64,000 nt of DNA. Source: Sphingomonas yabuuchiae (lineage in GTDB: Bacteria; Pseudomonadota; Alphaproteobacteria; Sphingomonadales; Sphingomonadaceae). The translations under genes and the position numbers were made by a program. The stretch is from the NCBI RefSeq assembly GCF_001477495.1, contig NZ_LDTF01000007.1, positions 248,001 to 312,000 of the forward strand, read 5' to 3'. Under the pieces are notes generated by a model. That model searched no databases, was not told where the DNA came from, and saw only the letters and a program-made list of their open reading frames with translations. Numbering within the stretch: position 1 is the stretch's first letter; every line of letters starts with the position of its first letter. Shown one piece after another: positions 8,721 to 16,364 of the stretch.

Positions 8721-11564
8721 TCAGAGCGGTTCGTCATCGGCATAACCGGCACCTTCGGAGGGGCTGGGGGAGGGGGACGGCGCGGCGTGCCCGTCCATCA
8801 GGCGCGGCGACGGCAGATCGTCGGCGATCGGCTTGCCATGCTCGTCGACAAAGTCGGACGGCGAATAAAGCGGGTGAATGTTGTCCCACACCATCGAGGA
8901 GGACTTGCGCTTCTTGAAGCCCTTCTTCTCCATCTGGCCCGCCAGATACTTCGGAGACCACGGCTTGCCGCTGGCGGCCAGCAGCTGCGCCCATGCCTGC
9001 CACGCCGCGAACAATTCGTGCAGCGCCGTTGACCCAATCGACTCGCCGGGCACCTTCTGGATGCACAGGTTCAGGAATTGGCCCAGTAGGTCGTTTTCCT
9101 CCTGATAGGAGCGCGTGGCATCCTCCACGGCCTTGGGACGGGGCAATCCGCTGTCCAGATAGCGCAGGGCACCCGCGACCATCCGATTGAGGATGCCCGA
9201 CGCCTCGGCCTTCAGCTTAGCCTTCAGCAGCGGATCCGCGCGGTCGCTTGGCACGATCACGTCGAACGGAATGATCTCGACACGCCGCTGGATGCCATGG
9301 TCCGTGCCGATGCGCGGCTTGTGGTTGGCCGCCACCGTATTGGTGAACGTGACCTCCAGCTGGAAGGGAGGCTTCATCAGCTCGCGCACACCGCCGATCG
9401 GCTCGTCGCTGGTCATCGACTTGATCAGGCCGTCAGAGAACTTCGACCCTTCCTCCGGCTCGTTGGCATAGACCATGCGCCGCCCGGCCAGCGCCGCCAG
9501 ATCCGGCGAGGCGTCGGACCCCTTGCGATACTTGCCCTGATCAATGAACGTCTCGATCGCGGCCGCCCAGGCATAGTCGCCCAGAATGTGCGCAATGGTG
9601 TTCAGCCAGACGCCCTTGCCGTTCGATCCCTGACCATAGAAGATCGACATCTTCTGCGCGTCAGCCAGGCCAAGGGAGTTGTATCCCGACCAGACATCCA
9701 GGAACGCGCGCATCTCGGGATCGGGCTGCACCTCTTCCAGGAACGCATCATAGATCGGGCATGTGGCATCGGGCAGATACTCGGCCGCCGCCATCTTCGT
9801 GATCTTGTCCTTGCGGCTATAGGCGACCAGCTCGACACGGGCAGGCGCGCCATTCCCCGGCCGGGTGAAGATCAGCGTCCCGTTGGCGACGTTAAGCCGC
9901 AGCGGATCCGTGTCGAAATCCTCGGTCCGTGCCGCCAGCCGCGCCTCGGCCATGCCGGGCAGCGCCTTGATATGGCTTGCGCCCTCGGAGGTTCGCCCCC
10001 ACTTGGAAATGACGTCGGACAGCATTGTGACCGTGCCATCGCGCGCGACCTTCACGATCCGATCCAGCTTGCCCTTCTGTTGCGCCTGATGCGCGCGGAT
10101 TTGTTCGGCATCCCAACCGATCTCCTCTGGCTCCGGGACGCCTGTCCCTTTCACGAACTCGGCTTCGGCTTGGATAGCTCGGGCCGTATCCTGCACCGCC
10201 CGGCCGAGCAGCGGCACCGCCATGTTCCGGCTCCACCGCTGCCCGTCCCAGGCCAGCCAGCCCCACTGTTCGACAAACAGGAAATTGGCCCCGTGACGCT
10301 TCAGGAAGCGTTCGAGGTTGCCCAGGTCCGTCTGGGGCAGCAACGCGCATGTCTGCGCTGCCTCGGCCTCCCGATCGACCTCAGCGCCCTTTCCCTGCCG
10401 CTCCAAGGCCGGGGACCCTCCCGCTTGGGAGCTTGCGACATCACGTTCCCCACGGGAGGGGGCATGGGGGCGGGAAGGGCCGCGATCGGCACGACGACGG
10501 GCGGACTCAATGACGGACGACAGGTCGCGCGGCGACGCTATACCAGCGGTCAGCCCGTTTTCGATGGTCCGGTGCGCCAGCGCCACATCATTGAACCCGG
10601 CGACCGCACCATGGAGGAACGACCGGGCCATCGACTCCGACAAGGCCCCGGCGCCGACCAGCTGGCCGACCGCGAACGCCGAAGCATTGGTCTGGTTGTT
10701 GCGCGTACCGCCGGGCGTGTTGCGCAGCTTCTCTTCCTCGGCCGCCAGCGCCGCCAGGGCATATTTGCGCACAGCCGCGTCCACGGGATCATCGCCGCTC
10801 CCAGACGGCCGGGGAGGCGCGGAAGATCGAGCGGACGCTGGCTGGTCGCCAGCGGCGTTGTTCGCCTTGCTGGCCTTGGGAGCGCGCAGGATCGCGATCA
10901 GCTCGGCCGGGGCCTCCGCATAGGCCGCGCCGTCCCGCCAGTCCCCACGATCGCGCAGCCAGCGATAATCGCCCGTCGCGCTATCGGCCGCCTCGATGCA
11001 GCGGCTGGGCGCGCCGATGACGTACCCGCCCGCACCCCGCACGTCGACGTGCAGCGGCAGGGAACCCTTGTTCCGGATCGGCTCCCCCTCCGGCTGGCGG
11101 AAATAGACATGCACGCCGCCAGATGGCGTGATCGCCGTCACCGATCGCGGCAACGGCACCCCCATTTGCGCCTCCAGCGCCGCCTTCAGCTCCTCCAGCG
11201 TGCACAGTCGCTTGACCGGATGGCCATCGTCGTCGACCTGTACCTCGCCCGTCTCCGGATCGATCGCCTCCTCCCAGCGCGGATCGAAATCCACGACGAA
11301 CATGCCGTTTGCGCCCTGCGGCAGGCCGATCATCGCCTCGGGATTGCGCCGCCACCACGCGTGGATCTGCCCCTCGTCACGCGTCGCGGCCTTCAGGCCC
11401 TTGCCGATATAGGGCTGCTTCGCCTTCGACCGTCGCTCTTCCCCCGTCTTCGTGTCGAAATAGGGCGCGCCGTCCCGCTCGCGGCACGGGAACACCGGCC
11501 AGCCTAGGCGCGCGTAGAGGAGCGCTGCCTGCCCCATGGCCGACAGCGAGGATTCTTGAACCAC
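8721..11564 (-). CDS. Prim-Pol primase fused to D5/P4-type SF3 helicase
   Basis: About 947 residues. The N-terminal third is a bifunctional primase-polymerase domain: LGWPVFPCRERDG, the DxD metal motif in FVVDFDPRW (near residue 92) and SGGVHVYFRQ. A low-complexity linker follows. The C-terminal half is a P4/D5-type superfamily 3 helicase with Walker A in FYGQGSNGKGV, Walker B-like RMVYANEPEEG and a TFTNTVAANHKP sensor. It should open and prime the phage origin. It is encoded downstream of ssb, and an 11588-11609 hairpin lies between the two genes. The start at 11564 is usual for the family; MGQAALLYARLG at 11537 is an alternative. Confidence 0.9.
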   Translation of the reverse strand: MVQESSLSAMGQAALLYARLGWPVFPCRERDGAPYFDTKTGEERRSKAKQPYIGKGLKAATRDEGQIHAWWRRNPEAMIGLPQGANGMFVVDFDPRWEEAIDPETGEVQVDDDGHPVKRLCTLEELKAALEAQMGVPLPRSVTAITPSGGVHVYFRQPEGEPIRNKGSLPLHVDVRGAGGYVIGAPSRCIEAADSATGDYRWLRDRGDWRDGAAYAEAPAELIAILRAPKASKANNAAGDQPASARSSAPPRPSGSGDDPVDAAVRKYALAALAAEEEKLRNTPGGTRNNQTNASAFAVGQLVGAGALSESMARSFLHGAVAGFNDVALAHRTIENGLTAGIASPRDLSSVIESARRRADRGPSRPHAPSRGERDVASSQAGGSPALERQGKGAEVDREAEAAQTCALLPQTDLGNLERFLKRHGANFLFVEQWGWLAWDGQRWSRNMAVPLLGRAVQDTARAIQAEAEFVKGTGVPEPEEIGWDAEQIRAHQAQQKGKLDRIVKVARDGTVTMLSDVISKWGRTSEGASHIKALPGMAEARLAARTEDFDTDPLRLNVANGTLIFTRPGNGAPARVELVAYSRKDKITKMAAAEYLPDATCPIYDAFLEEVQPDPEMRAFLDVWSGYNSLGLADAQKMSIFYGQGSNGKGVWLNTIAHILGDYAWAAAIETFIDQGKYRKGSDASPDLAALAGRRMVYANEPEEGSKFSDGLIKSMTSDEPIGGVRELMKPPFQLEVTFTNTVAANHKPRIGTDHGIQRRVEIIPFDVIVPSDRADPLLKAKLKAEASGILNRMVAGALRYLDSGLPRPKAVEDATRSYQEENDLLGQFLNLCIQKVPGESIGSTALHELFAAWQAWAQLLAASGKPWSPKYLAGQMEKKGFKKRKSSSMVWDNIHPLYSPSDFVDEHGKPIADDLPSPRLMDGHAAPSPSPSPSEGAGYADDEPL

Positions 11565-11587
11565 GGATGATGCCCCTGAATGGATGT

Positions 11588-11609
11588 CACAGACATTGCC
11601 CGGTCTGTG
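11588..11609. repeat. Hairpin CACAGAC-N8-GTCTGTG between ssb and primase genes
   Basis: Perfect 7-base arms with an 8-base loop in the 80-base gap between the ssb stop (11645) and the primase start (11564), inside the predicted leftward transcript. There is no U-tract, so it is not a standard terminator. It could shield or expose the primase ribosome-binding region, act as an RNA processing site, or be a DNA operator. Only the symmetry is seen. Confidence 0.4.
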
Positions 11610-11644
11610 AGCGGGTCAGCAGCGCGATCGGCGCGCTTGCGGCG

Positions 11645-12121
11645 TCAGAAGGGAACGTCGTCGTCCAGATCGTCGGTGAAGCCACCGCCACCGAAGCCAC
11701 CACCGCCGCCCGCGCCGGACGAACCGCCACCCTGCGCCCCGCCGGTCGACCGGCTGCCGCGCTGCCCGCCATCGGCCCCGTCGAGCAGGACCAGCTTCGC
11801 GGAAAAGCCCTGGAGCGTCACCTCGGTCGAATAGCGGTCATTCCCCTGCTGATCCTGCCACTTGCGGGTGGTCAGCGCGCCCTCGGCATAGACCTTCGAT
11901 CCCTTGCGCAGGAACCGCTCGGCCACGCCGACCAGACCTTCGTTGAAGATCTTGACCGTGTGCCACTCGACCTTCTCCTTGCGCTCGCCGCTGTTGCGGT
12001 CCTTCCAGCTCTCCGACGTGGCGATGCGCAGCTCGGCCATCTTGCCGCCGTTCTGGAACGACCGGACCTCGGGATCGCGCCCCAGATTGCCGACCAGGAT
12101 GACTTTATTCACGCTGCTCAT
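11645..12121 (-). CDS. ssb: Phage single-stranded DNA-binding protein
   Basis: About 158 residues with a canonical bacterial SSB OB fold: NKVILVGNLGRDPEVR at the start, FLRKGSKVYAEGALTTRKWQDQQG in the middle, a glycine-rich linker and the acidic C-terminal tip DDLDDDVPF that recruits replication partners. The start at 12121 overlaps the Rha-type gene stop by four bases. It probably protects ssDNA during phage replication and supports the Prim-Pol/helicase and the clamp encoded nearby. It is a second copy relative to the expected chromosomal ssb, which is not in this window. Confidence 0.93.
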   Translation of the reverse strand: MSSVNKVILVGNLGRDPEVRSFQNGGKMAELRIATSESWKDRNSGERKEKVEWHTVKIFNEGLVGVAERFLRKGSKVYAEGALTTRKWQDQQGNDRYSTEVTLQGFSAKLVLLDGADGGQRGSRSTGGAQGGGSSGAGGGGGFGGGGFTDDLDDDVPF

Positions 12122-12882
12122 GATACCTCCCGCGCCCGCAGGCGAATGCCGCAACGCTGCATGGCGCTGCTCTTGAAACTGTCGACGCCCATGCGCGTCA
12201 GGTTGCGGCCGAAGCCGACCATCGGGATCGGCGGCAGACCCTGCTCCCGGCACCAATGCCGGAAATCCTCGTACAGCCAGGCCATCGGCGTCCGCGCGCC
12301 CTCGACCCATTCCAGGCGATCCGTCGCCCAGTCCCGGACAGTCGACGAAACCGCCGGATCCAGCCCGACGGTTGTCGGGGCCGGGCCTTCCTCGAACACG
12401 TCGGGCAGGCCCGCGACCACCCAGGCCCGCCGCGCCACCGGGCATCGCTTGGCCATCTGCGCCGCGCGGACGAAGGCGATGGCGTTGCGCATCCGGTCAT
12501 GGTCATCCATGATCGACGGGGCGGGCGGTGCCGCCAGCGCCGCTTCCTCGGCCGCCATCGCCGCCAGTCGCAGCTCCAGCTGCTCGAATGCGTCATAGAA
12601 GGCGATGCGGAAATCCAGCGCGCGGTCGCCCTTGAACCCGCCGACCAGCACGACGAAGCCCTTGCGGGTCATGGTGTAATAGTGAGTGCCACGCCGCGCG
12701 CCGGAGCCGATATCGACCTGCGTGACCTTGCGCTCAAAAGTGAGCGCAAGGTCTGGACGACGATCACATAGGTCCCGGATATCTCGTAGAACGTTGCGAT
12801 GATCACGTCCGAACGCCTCCGCCACGTTGCGGCTGTCCGCAACCACGAGGCCATCCTCGACCCGGACCAAATTCTGCATCAT
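12118..12882 (-). CDS. Rha-family phage regulatory protein with C-terminal extension
   Basis: About 254 residues. The N-terminal region matches the pRha pattern: DGLVVADSRNVAEAFGRDHRNVLRDIRDL, then a TFERKV segment, HYYTMTRKGFVVLVGGFKG and the FYDAFEQLE helix. Rha proteins are lambdoid/P22-type regulators that interfere with growth in some hosts. The C-terminal 130 residues form a separate unknown domain (RMRNAIAFVRAAQMAKR, WVVAGLPDVFEE, MAWLYEDFRHWCREQG). Starts MMQNLVRV at 12882, five bases after the clamp stop; a longer reading to 12987 would overlap the clamp. A 13-bp perfect inverted repeat lies inside the coding region. Confidence 0.8.
   Translation of the reverse strand: MMQNLVRVEDGLVVADSRNVAEAFGRDHRNVLRDIRDLCDRRPDLALTFERKVTQVDIGSGARRGTHYYTMTRKGFVVLVGGFKGDRALDFRIAFYDAFEQLELRLAAMAAEEAALAAPPAPSIMDDHDRMRNAIAFVRAAQMAKRCPVARRAWVVAGLPDVFEEGPAPTTVGLDPAVSSTVRDWATDRLEWVEGARTPMAWLYEDFRHWCREQGLPPIPMVGFGRNLTRMGVDSFKSSAMQRCGIRLRAREVS
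12724..12753. repeat. Perfect 13-bp inverted repeat with 4-base loop inside the rha-like gene
   Basis: Arms GACCTTGCGCTCA (12724-12736) and its exact complement (12741-12753) around AAAG. In the leftward mRNA this makes a GC-rich 13-bp stem with a CUUU tetraloop that spans the codons for DLALTFERKV. There is no T-tract after it on either strand. It is far longer than chance for a coding stretch of this length. Confidence 0.7.
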
Positions 12883-12886
12883 CGCT

Positions 12887-13999
12887 TCAGACCCGCGACG
12901 GCATGATGACGAACGTCGCGGGCGCATCGGCACGATCCCGCAACACCACCGGCGCGGCGGGATCGGCGAACAGCATCTCGACAGCATCCGCCGTCAGCTG
13001 CCCCAGCGCGTCGAGCAGATACTTGCTGTTAAAGCCCACCTCCAGCGGCGGGCCGTCCCACCCGCACGGCAGTTCCTCGCGCGCCTCGCCTTTCTCCGGC
13101 GACGTGACCGTGATGATCAGCAGATCGCGCGAGAAGGACAGCTTCACGACCCGCGTCTTGTCCGTCGCCACCGTCACGACGCGCCCGATCGCCGCGATCA
13201 GGGCGTCCCGCTCGATGTCCAGGCGATGCGGGTTCGCGACCGGAATGATCCGCGCATAATCGGGATACTGCCCGTCGATCACCTTTCCAGTGACCACCGT
13301 ATCGCCCATTTCGAACTGCAACAGCCGATCGGTGACGGTGATCAGCACCTCGCCCTCATGCCGATCGAGCAACCCGCTCAGCAGCTTGGTCAGCTTGCGT
13401 GGAATGATGGTGTCGGGCACCCCATCCGCCCCGTCCGGCAGGGTCACGACACCGCGCGCCAGCCGGTGACCGTCCGTCGTCGCGAAGCGCAAATCCTGCC
13501 CGTCCGGCGCGTGCATGAAGATGCCATTCAGATAATAGCGCGTTTCCTCGGTGTTGATCGCATGGCTGACCAGCCCGATCGCCGCGCCCAGATAGATGGA
13601 CTGCATGGCGAACGCGCAGGCGTCCCGCGCCACCGGCTGCATTACCGGGAAATCCTCGGCCGCCAGCGTCGGCAGCTGGAACCGCGATCGCCCTGCCGAG
13701 ACGGTCAGCTTGCCATCCGCCAGCTTGACCTTTGCATCGACGTCGGCGGGCAGCTTCGACGCGATCCGGTCGAGGATCAGCGCCTCCACCGTGGTCGTGA
13801 ACGGCTCGGCCTGGGCCAGCGGCACGCGCCGCTGCACCATCAGGTCCAGGTCCGTGCCCGTCACCGTCAACGACTGATGATCCACCGTCAGCAGGACATT
13901 GGATAGCACGGGGATTGTGTTGCGCGCCTCGACCACCCCGACGACATCCTTCAGGACGCCGCGAAGCTGCGCGACTTCGATCTCGAACGAACCATTCAT
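12887..13999 (-). CDS. Phage-encoded DNA polymerase III beta clamp
   Basis: About 370 residues, full length for DnaN, with its three clamp domains. Seen: RGVLKDVVGVVEARNTIPVLSNVLLTVD near the start, LPTLAAEDFP, RYYLNGIFMHA, ATDGHRLARG, the SGLLDRHEGEVLITVTDRLLQF stretch, KVIDGQYPDYARIIP and a C-terminal PVVLRDRADAPATFVIMPSRV. It should be a ring that tethers the host replicase to phage DNA. The divergence from usual DnaN (for example the final MPSRV where hosts have MPMRV/L) suggests a phage lineage. The start overlaps the preceding gene by four bases. Confidence 0.9.
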   Translation of the reverse strand: MNGSFEIEVAQLRGVLKDVVGVVEARNTIPVLSNVLLTVDHQSLTVTGTDLDLMVQRRVPLAQAEPFTTTVEALILDRIASKLPADVDAKVKLADGKLTVSAGRSRFQLPTLAAEDFPVMQPVARDACAFAMQSIYLGAAIGLVSHAINTEETRYYLNGIFMHAPDGQDLRFATTDGHRLARGVVTLPDGADGVPDTIIPRKLTKLLSGLLDRHEGEVLITVTDRLLQFEMGDTVVTGKVIDGQYPDYARIIPVANPHRLDIERDALIAAIGRVVTVATDKTRVVKLSFSRDLLIITVTSPEKGEAREELPCGWDGPPLEVGFNSKYLLDALGQLTADAVEMLFADPAAPVVLRDRADAPATFVIMPSRV

Positions 14000-14556
14000 T
14001 TGGCAAACCCCGTCATGGCGCCCGTCGCGATGATGTAGATCCGGCGGTTCGTCGGGGCGGGCGCGCCGACGATGCGGATGAGATTGGCCTCGACCATTGC
14101 CGCCAGCCCCGGCGCGACCGCGTCCCGCGCGATGCCCGCCCGCTCTGCCAACTGGCGATCGGTGGGGCAGGGGCGTGCGGCCGATGCGAACCGGGACACG
14201 ACCGGCAGCAGCGCGTCGACGACGGCGACTTCCTGTTCCAGGACGGTGACGATCGGCGCGCGCAAAACGGGCCGTTCCGGCTTGGTCAGCGGCGAGACTT
14301 TGGACGTGCGCGTCGCCGTATAATTGAACACGGTCGGGTCGAGCTTCGATCGCGGCCGGGTCAGGCAGACCAGGCCGCGCGTCGCCAGTTCGTACATCCG
14401 CTTGGCACCGGCCGAACGCACCGGCAGGCAGGCCCGCGTGGCATAGAGGAACGTGTCACCCGCCTTGGCGACGCGCATCCACGCATCGATCCTTTCGGGC
14501 GACGCGACCACGCCCGGCGCTTCGTCCGTCGCGTGAAACGCAGGCAGAGTCGCCAT
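13996..14556 (-). CDS. Hypothetical early phage protein, possible winged helix
   Basis: About 186 residues. The C-terminal part has a winged-helix look: PTDRQLAERAGIARDAVAPGLAAMVEANLIRIVG then RRIYIIATG. The N-terminal part (WMRVAKAGDTFLYATRACLP, KRMYELATRGLVCLTR) resembles a first DNA-binding or RNA-polymerase-interacting helix bundle. I do not recognise a named family. The start at 14556 overlaps the previous stop by one base (TGATG), and its own stop overlaps the clamp start. A regulatory role is inferred from the fold-like pattern only. Confidence 0.7.
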   Translation of the reverse strand: MATLPAFHATDEAPGVVASPERIDAWMRVAKAGDTFLYATRACLPVRSAGAKRMYELATRGLVCLTRPRSKLDPTVFNYTATRTSKVSPLTKPERPVLRAPIVTVLEQEVAVVDALLPVVSRFASAARPCPTDRQLAERAGIARDAVAPGLAAMVEANLIRIVGAPAPTNRRIYIIATGAMTGFAK

Positions 14557-14828
14557 CACGCCGCCAGCGCCTCCGGCACCCGGTCGAACCAGCCGGATCG
14601 CGCAGGCCGTTGGAACATCGCCGCGGTGACGCCCATCAGCTTGGTCAGGGCGACGCCGATCCGCAGGCCGGGGATCAGGTCGCCGTCGACGATCCGCTGC
14701 ACCCATTCTTCCGAAATCTCCAGCGCCTCGGCCGCCTGGGCGACACCGCCCGGCAACGTCATCACCCATTGCGCCACTCGCCGCGCGCCTTCGCTGGCTG
14801 GCTTGGCCATGAGATGCAGCTTGCCCAT
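14556..14828 (-). CDS. Small HTH-like early phage protein
   Basis: About 90 residues, MGKLHLMAKP start at ATG 14828, which overlaps the stop of the CII-like gene by one base. The central part GGVAQAAEALEISEEWVQRIVDGDLIPGLRIGVALTKLMGV looks like a Cro/XRE-type helix-turn-helix. It may be an accessory regulator in the early operon. A TTG one codon earlier is a less likely start. No family name can be given. Confidence 0.68.
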   Translation of the reverse strand: MGKLHLMAKPASEGARRVAQWVMTLPGGVAQAAEALEISEEWVQRIVDGDLIPGLRIGVALTKLMGVTAAMFQRPARSGWFDRVPEALAA

Positions 14829-15307
14829 CAATTCCCTCCCTCAAGCGTTTCGAGTTCGGCGCGCATCGTCATGACGACCGCGACCACATCATCCAGTTCC
14901 TTGATGGCCCGCCGCGCCGCTGCCGCACGGGCCGCCGGATCGCCGTCGACGGCCGTGCAGCACGCAATGGCGGCCTCGGTCAGCTCGCTGCTTTCCCGCG
15001 CCTTGGCGGCCAGCAGCGTCAGCAGATCGCCGCGCGTTGCCTGCGCTTCCGGCAGGGGCACGAAGACACCACCCATCGCCGTGCAAAGCGCGCGGGTGAC
15101 GTGTGGCCACCCCGTCCGATCCCGCGCCAGCGGCTCCAGATCGGCCACCACGTCGAGCGCGACGAAGACCTCCGGCCGACGCCAAGATTGCGCATCGGAC
15201 AGCGTCGACTTGCCCACGCGGCAGAAGGTGGCGGCCGCCTCAACCCCGCCGACGCCCTTGATCATCTCGGCGGTCGCCTGCTTCAGCTTCAGGAGTTCCG
15301 GCGTCAT
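14828..15307 (-). CDS. CII-like phage regulatory protein
   Basis: About 159 residues. The N-terminus (LKLKQATAEMIKGVGGVEAAATFCRVGKSTLSD) resembles the phage regulatory CII family, where this segment holds an HTH used at early promoters. The middle has DVVADLEPLARDRTGWPHVTRAL and the C-terminus is a long Ala/Glu helix. It is the fourth gene after the Cro-like start in a string of overlapping leftward genes. Its ATG overlaps the 15304-15993 stop by four bases. The CII name is a family resemblance, not a proven function. Confidence 0.68.
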   Translation of the reverse strand: MTPELLKLKQATAEMIKGVGGVEAAATFCRVGKSTLSDAQSWRRPEVFVALDVVADLEPLARDRTGWPHVTRALCTAMGGVFVPLPEAQATRGDLLTLLAAKARESSELTEAAIACCTAVDGDPAARAAAARRAIKELDDVVAVVMTMRAELETLEGGN

Positions 15308-15993
15308 CGGCCCAACCCCGCTGCGCTTGCGCCACGCCGGATATTCGCCAAGAACAACTCCGCGTGACCGGGAAACCGCGACCGCTGAAACAGCGTCCAG
15401 CTAGGGTCCGTGAATTCATGTTCGAGGATGACGAAGAAAGCGGGCCAATCCCGTGCAAGAAGTGCGGTCAGGAGATCCGCGTGCCCTTCAGCTGGTTGGA
15501 ACATGTGGCGGTCTACGACATCGACTGCCCCCGGTGCTGGGCCTGCAACACCTATGATCACGGGCCAGTAAAGCAGCAGCTCGATGAATTCGTGGAACGC
15601 AAGATACGGGAACGCGATACCGCCGACCGAGACGCTGCCGCCCTCGACGAGGACGACATCAACGAGGACGAGGAGTTCGAATAGCGCATCGCCCAGCGCC
15701 TGGGCGGATACGAGATTGGCCGCGCCCGCCTCGACGACCCGCAACGACTTGCCGCCCGCCATCCAGATCGGATCGACCCGTCCTTTCTTGGGATACGCCG
15801 TGGCATAATCGACCCGGATGCTCGATGCCGTGGTGATCCGCGCATGACGCCCCCGCATCAGCGGATCGACGCGCGGGTCGCCATGCGGGCCACGCACGAC
15901 GTTCAGCGTCGTCGTGTACTCGAAATGACCGTCCGCCCGCTGGGCAGAGGGCAAGACCCGGCCGCCCAATTCAACGAGATGCCGCGCGGTCAT
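15304..15993 (-). CDS. Unrecognised early phage protein overlapping an opposite-strand ORF
   Basis: About 229 residues, MTARHLVELGGRVL start at ATG 15993. Both ends show four-base ATGA overlaps, with the Cro-like stop (15990) and with the CII-like start (15307), the strongest reason to call it. The N-terminal half is beta-rich and basic (ADGHFEYTTTLNVVRG, SSIRVDYATAYPKKG). The C-terminal half ends with a plausible helix-rich segment (DWPAFFVILEHEFTDPSW). The 3' half (15418-15684) lies opposite a plus-strand zinc-ribbon ORF, so one of the two may be spurious, or both may be translated. No family recognised. Confidence 0.55.
   Translation of the reverse strand: MTARHLVELGGRVLPSAQRADGHFEYTTTLNVVRGPHGDPRVDPLMRGRHARITTASSIRVDYATAYPKKGRVDPIWMAGGKSLRVVEAGAANLVSAQALGDALFELLVLVDVVLVEGGSVSVGGIAFPYLAFHEFIELLLYWPVIIGVAGPAPGAVDVVDRHMFQPAEGHADLLTALLARDWPAFFVILEHEFTDPSWTLFQRSRFPGHAELFLANIRRGASAAGLGR
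15418..15684 (+). CDS. Small acidic zinc-ribbon protein (antiparallel to the early operon)
   Basis: About 88 residues. It shows CKKCGQEIRV, 17 residues, then CPRCWAC, a classic two-knuckle zinc ribbon, followed by a charged helix and a very acidic end (DEDDINEDEEFE). Third-position GC is roughly three quarters, as expected for a real gene here. It lies entirely opposite a leftward gene of the early operon and has only a weak AGGG upstream. A GTG start at 15364 would add 18 residues. The zinc ribbon argues for a real protein, while the operon context argues for the other strand. Confidence 0.45.
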   Translation: MFEDDEESGPIPCKKCGQEIRVPFSWLEHVAVYDIDCPRCWACNTYDHGPVKQQLDEFVERKIRERDTADRDAAALDEDDINEDEEFE

Positions 15994-16268
15994 GCCGACA
16001 CCCGGCCGGAAATTTTGTCCGCCTTTCCGAATGACCCAATCGGATCGCAATGGGTACAAGGCAGCGTCACGCCGTAATTGATGGCGAGCGACGCGACGTC
16101 TACCGGGGGGACGAGGCCTTGAGCGATGCGGTGCAGATGATCGAGCCGGGATGGCGAAAGGCCGTTCCTGCGCCAGTTGTGCACGGTCGACACGCCCGTA
16201 TGAGCGAGATTGGCTGTGGCGGTCGTGCCTCCAAGGGCATCGATCAGAGCATTGGCGAAAGCATCCAT
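15990..16268 (-). CDS. Cro-like/YdaS-like HTH repressor
   Basis: About 92 residues, MDAFANALIDALGG start at 16268. A helix-turn-helix is visible (TTATANLAHTGVSTVHNWRRNGLSPSRLDHLHRIAQ), with the W-R-x-x-G turn typical of YdaS/Cro-type proteins that act as anti-repressors of lysogeny. It is the first gene of the leftward early operon, divergent from the CI-like gene, with the shared operator region between them. The C-terminal tail has a CTHCD pair. An ATG at 16280 is also in frame, but it would start inside operator site 1. Confidence 0.82.
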   Translation of the reverse strand: MDAFANALIDALGGTTATANLAHTGVSTVHNWRRNGLSPSRLDHLHRIAQGLVPPVDVASLAINYGVTLPCTHCDPIGSFGKADKISGRVSA

Positions 16269-16279
16269 GCGGCACAACA

Positions 16280-16341
16280 TGCCAAAATGGCAATTTTCCA
16301 GCAAGGTGGAAAATGCCAAAAAGGCATTTGCCATATCGGCA
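16280..16341. promoter_or_regulatory. Operator cluster of the CI/Cro switch (three TGCC-N5-GGCA sites)
   Basis: Seen: site 1 at 16280-16292 (TGCCAAAATGGCA), site 2 at 16314-16326 (TGCCAAAAAGGCA, extended to ATGCC...GGCAT), site 3 at 16329-16341 (TGCCATATCGGCA). A related inverted repeat TTTTCCA-N6-TGGAAAA at 16294-16313 lies between sites 1 and 2. Centre spacing is about 17, 17 and 15 bases, so sites fall on a roughly 1.6-turn grid as in phage operators. The region separates the divergent cro-like and cI-like starts. No clean promoter pair could be fixed. Confidence 0.85.
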
Positions 16342-16364
16342 TGTTTTCAGCGACGCGTATAGGT

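Noticed and set aside
9297-11507. A 736-codon plus-strand frame opposite the Prim-Pol/helicase gene
   Set aside because: Antisense shadow of a gene with intact catalytic motifs; no ribosome site or domain.
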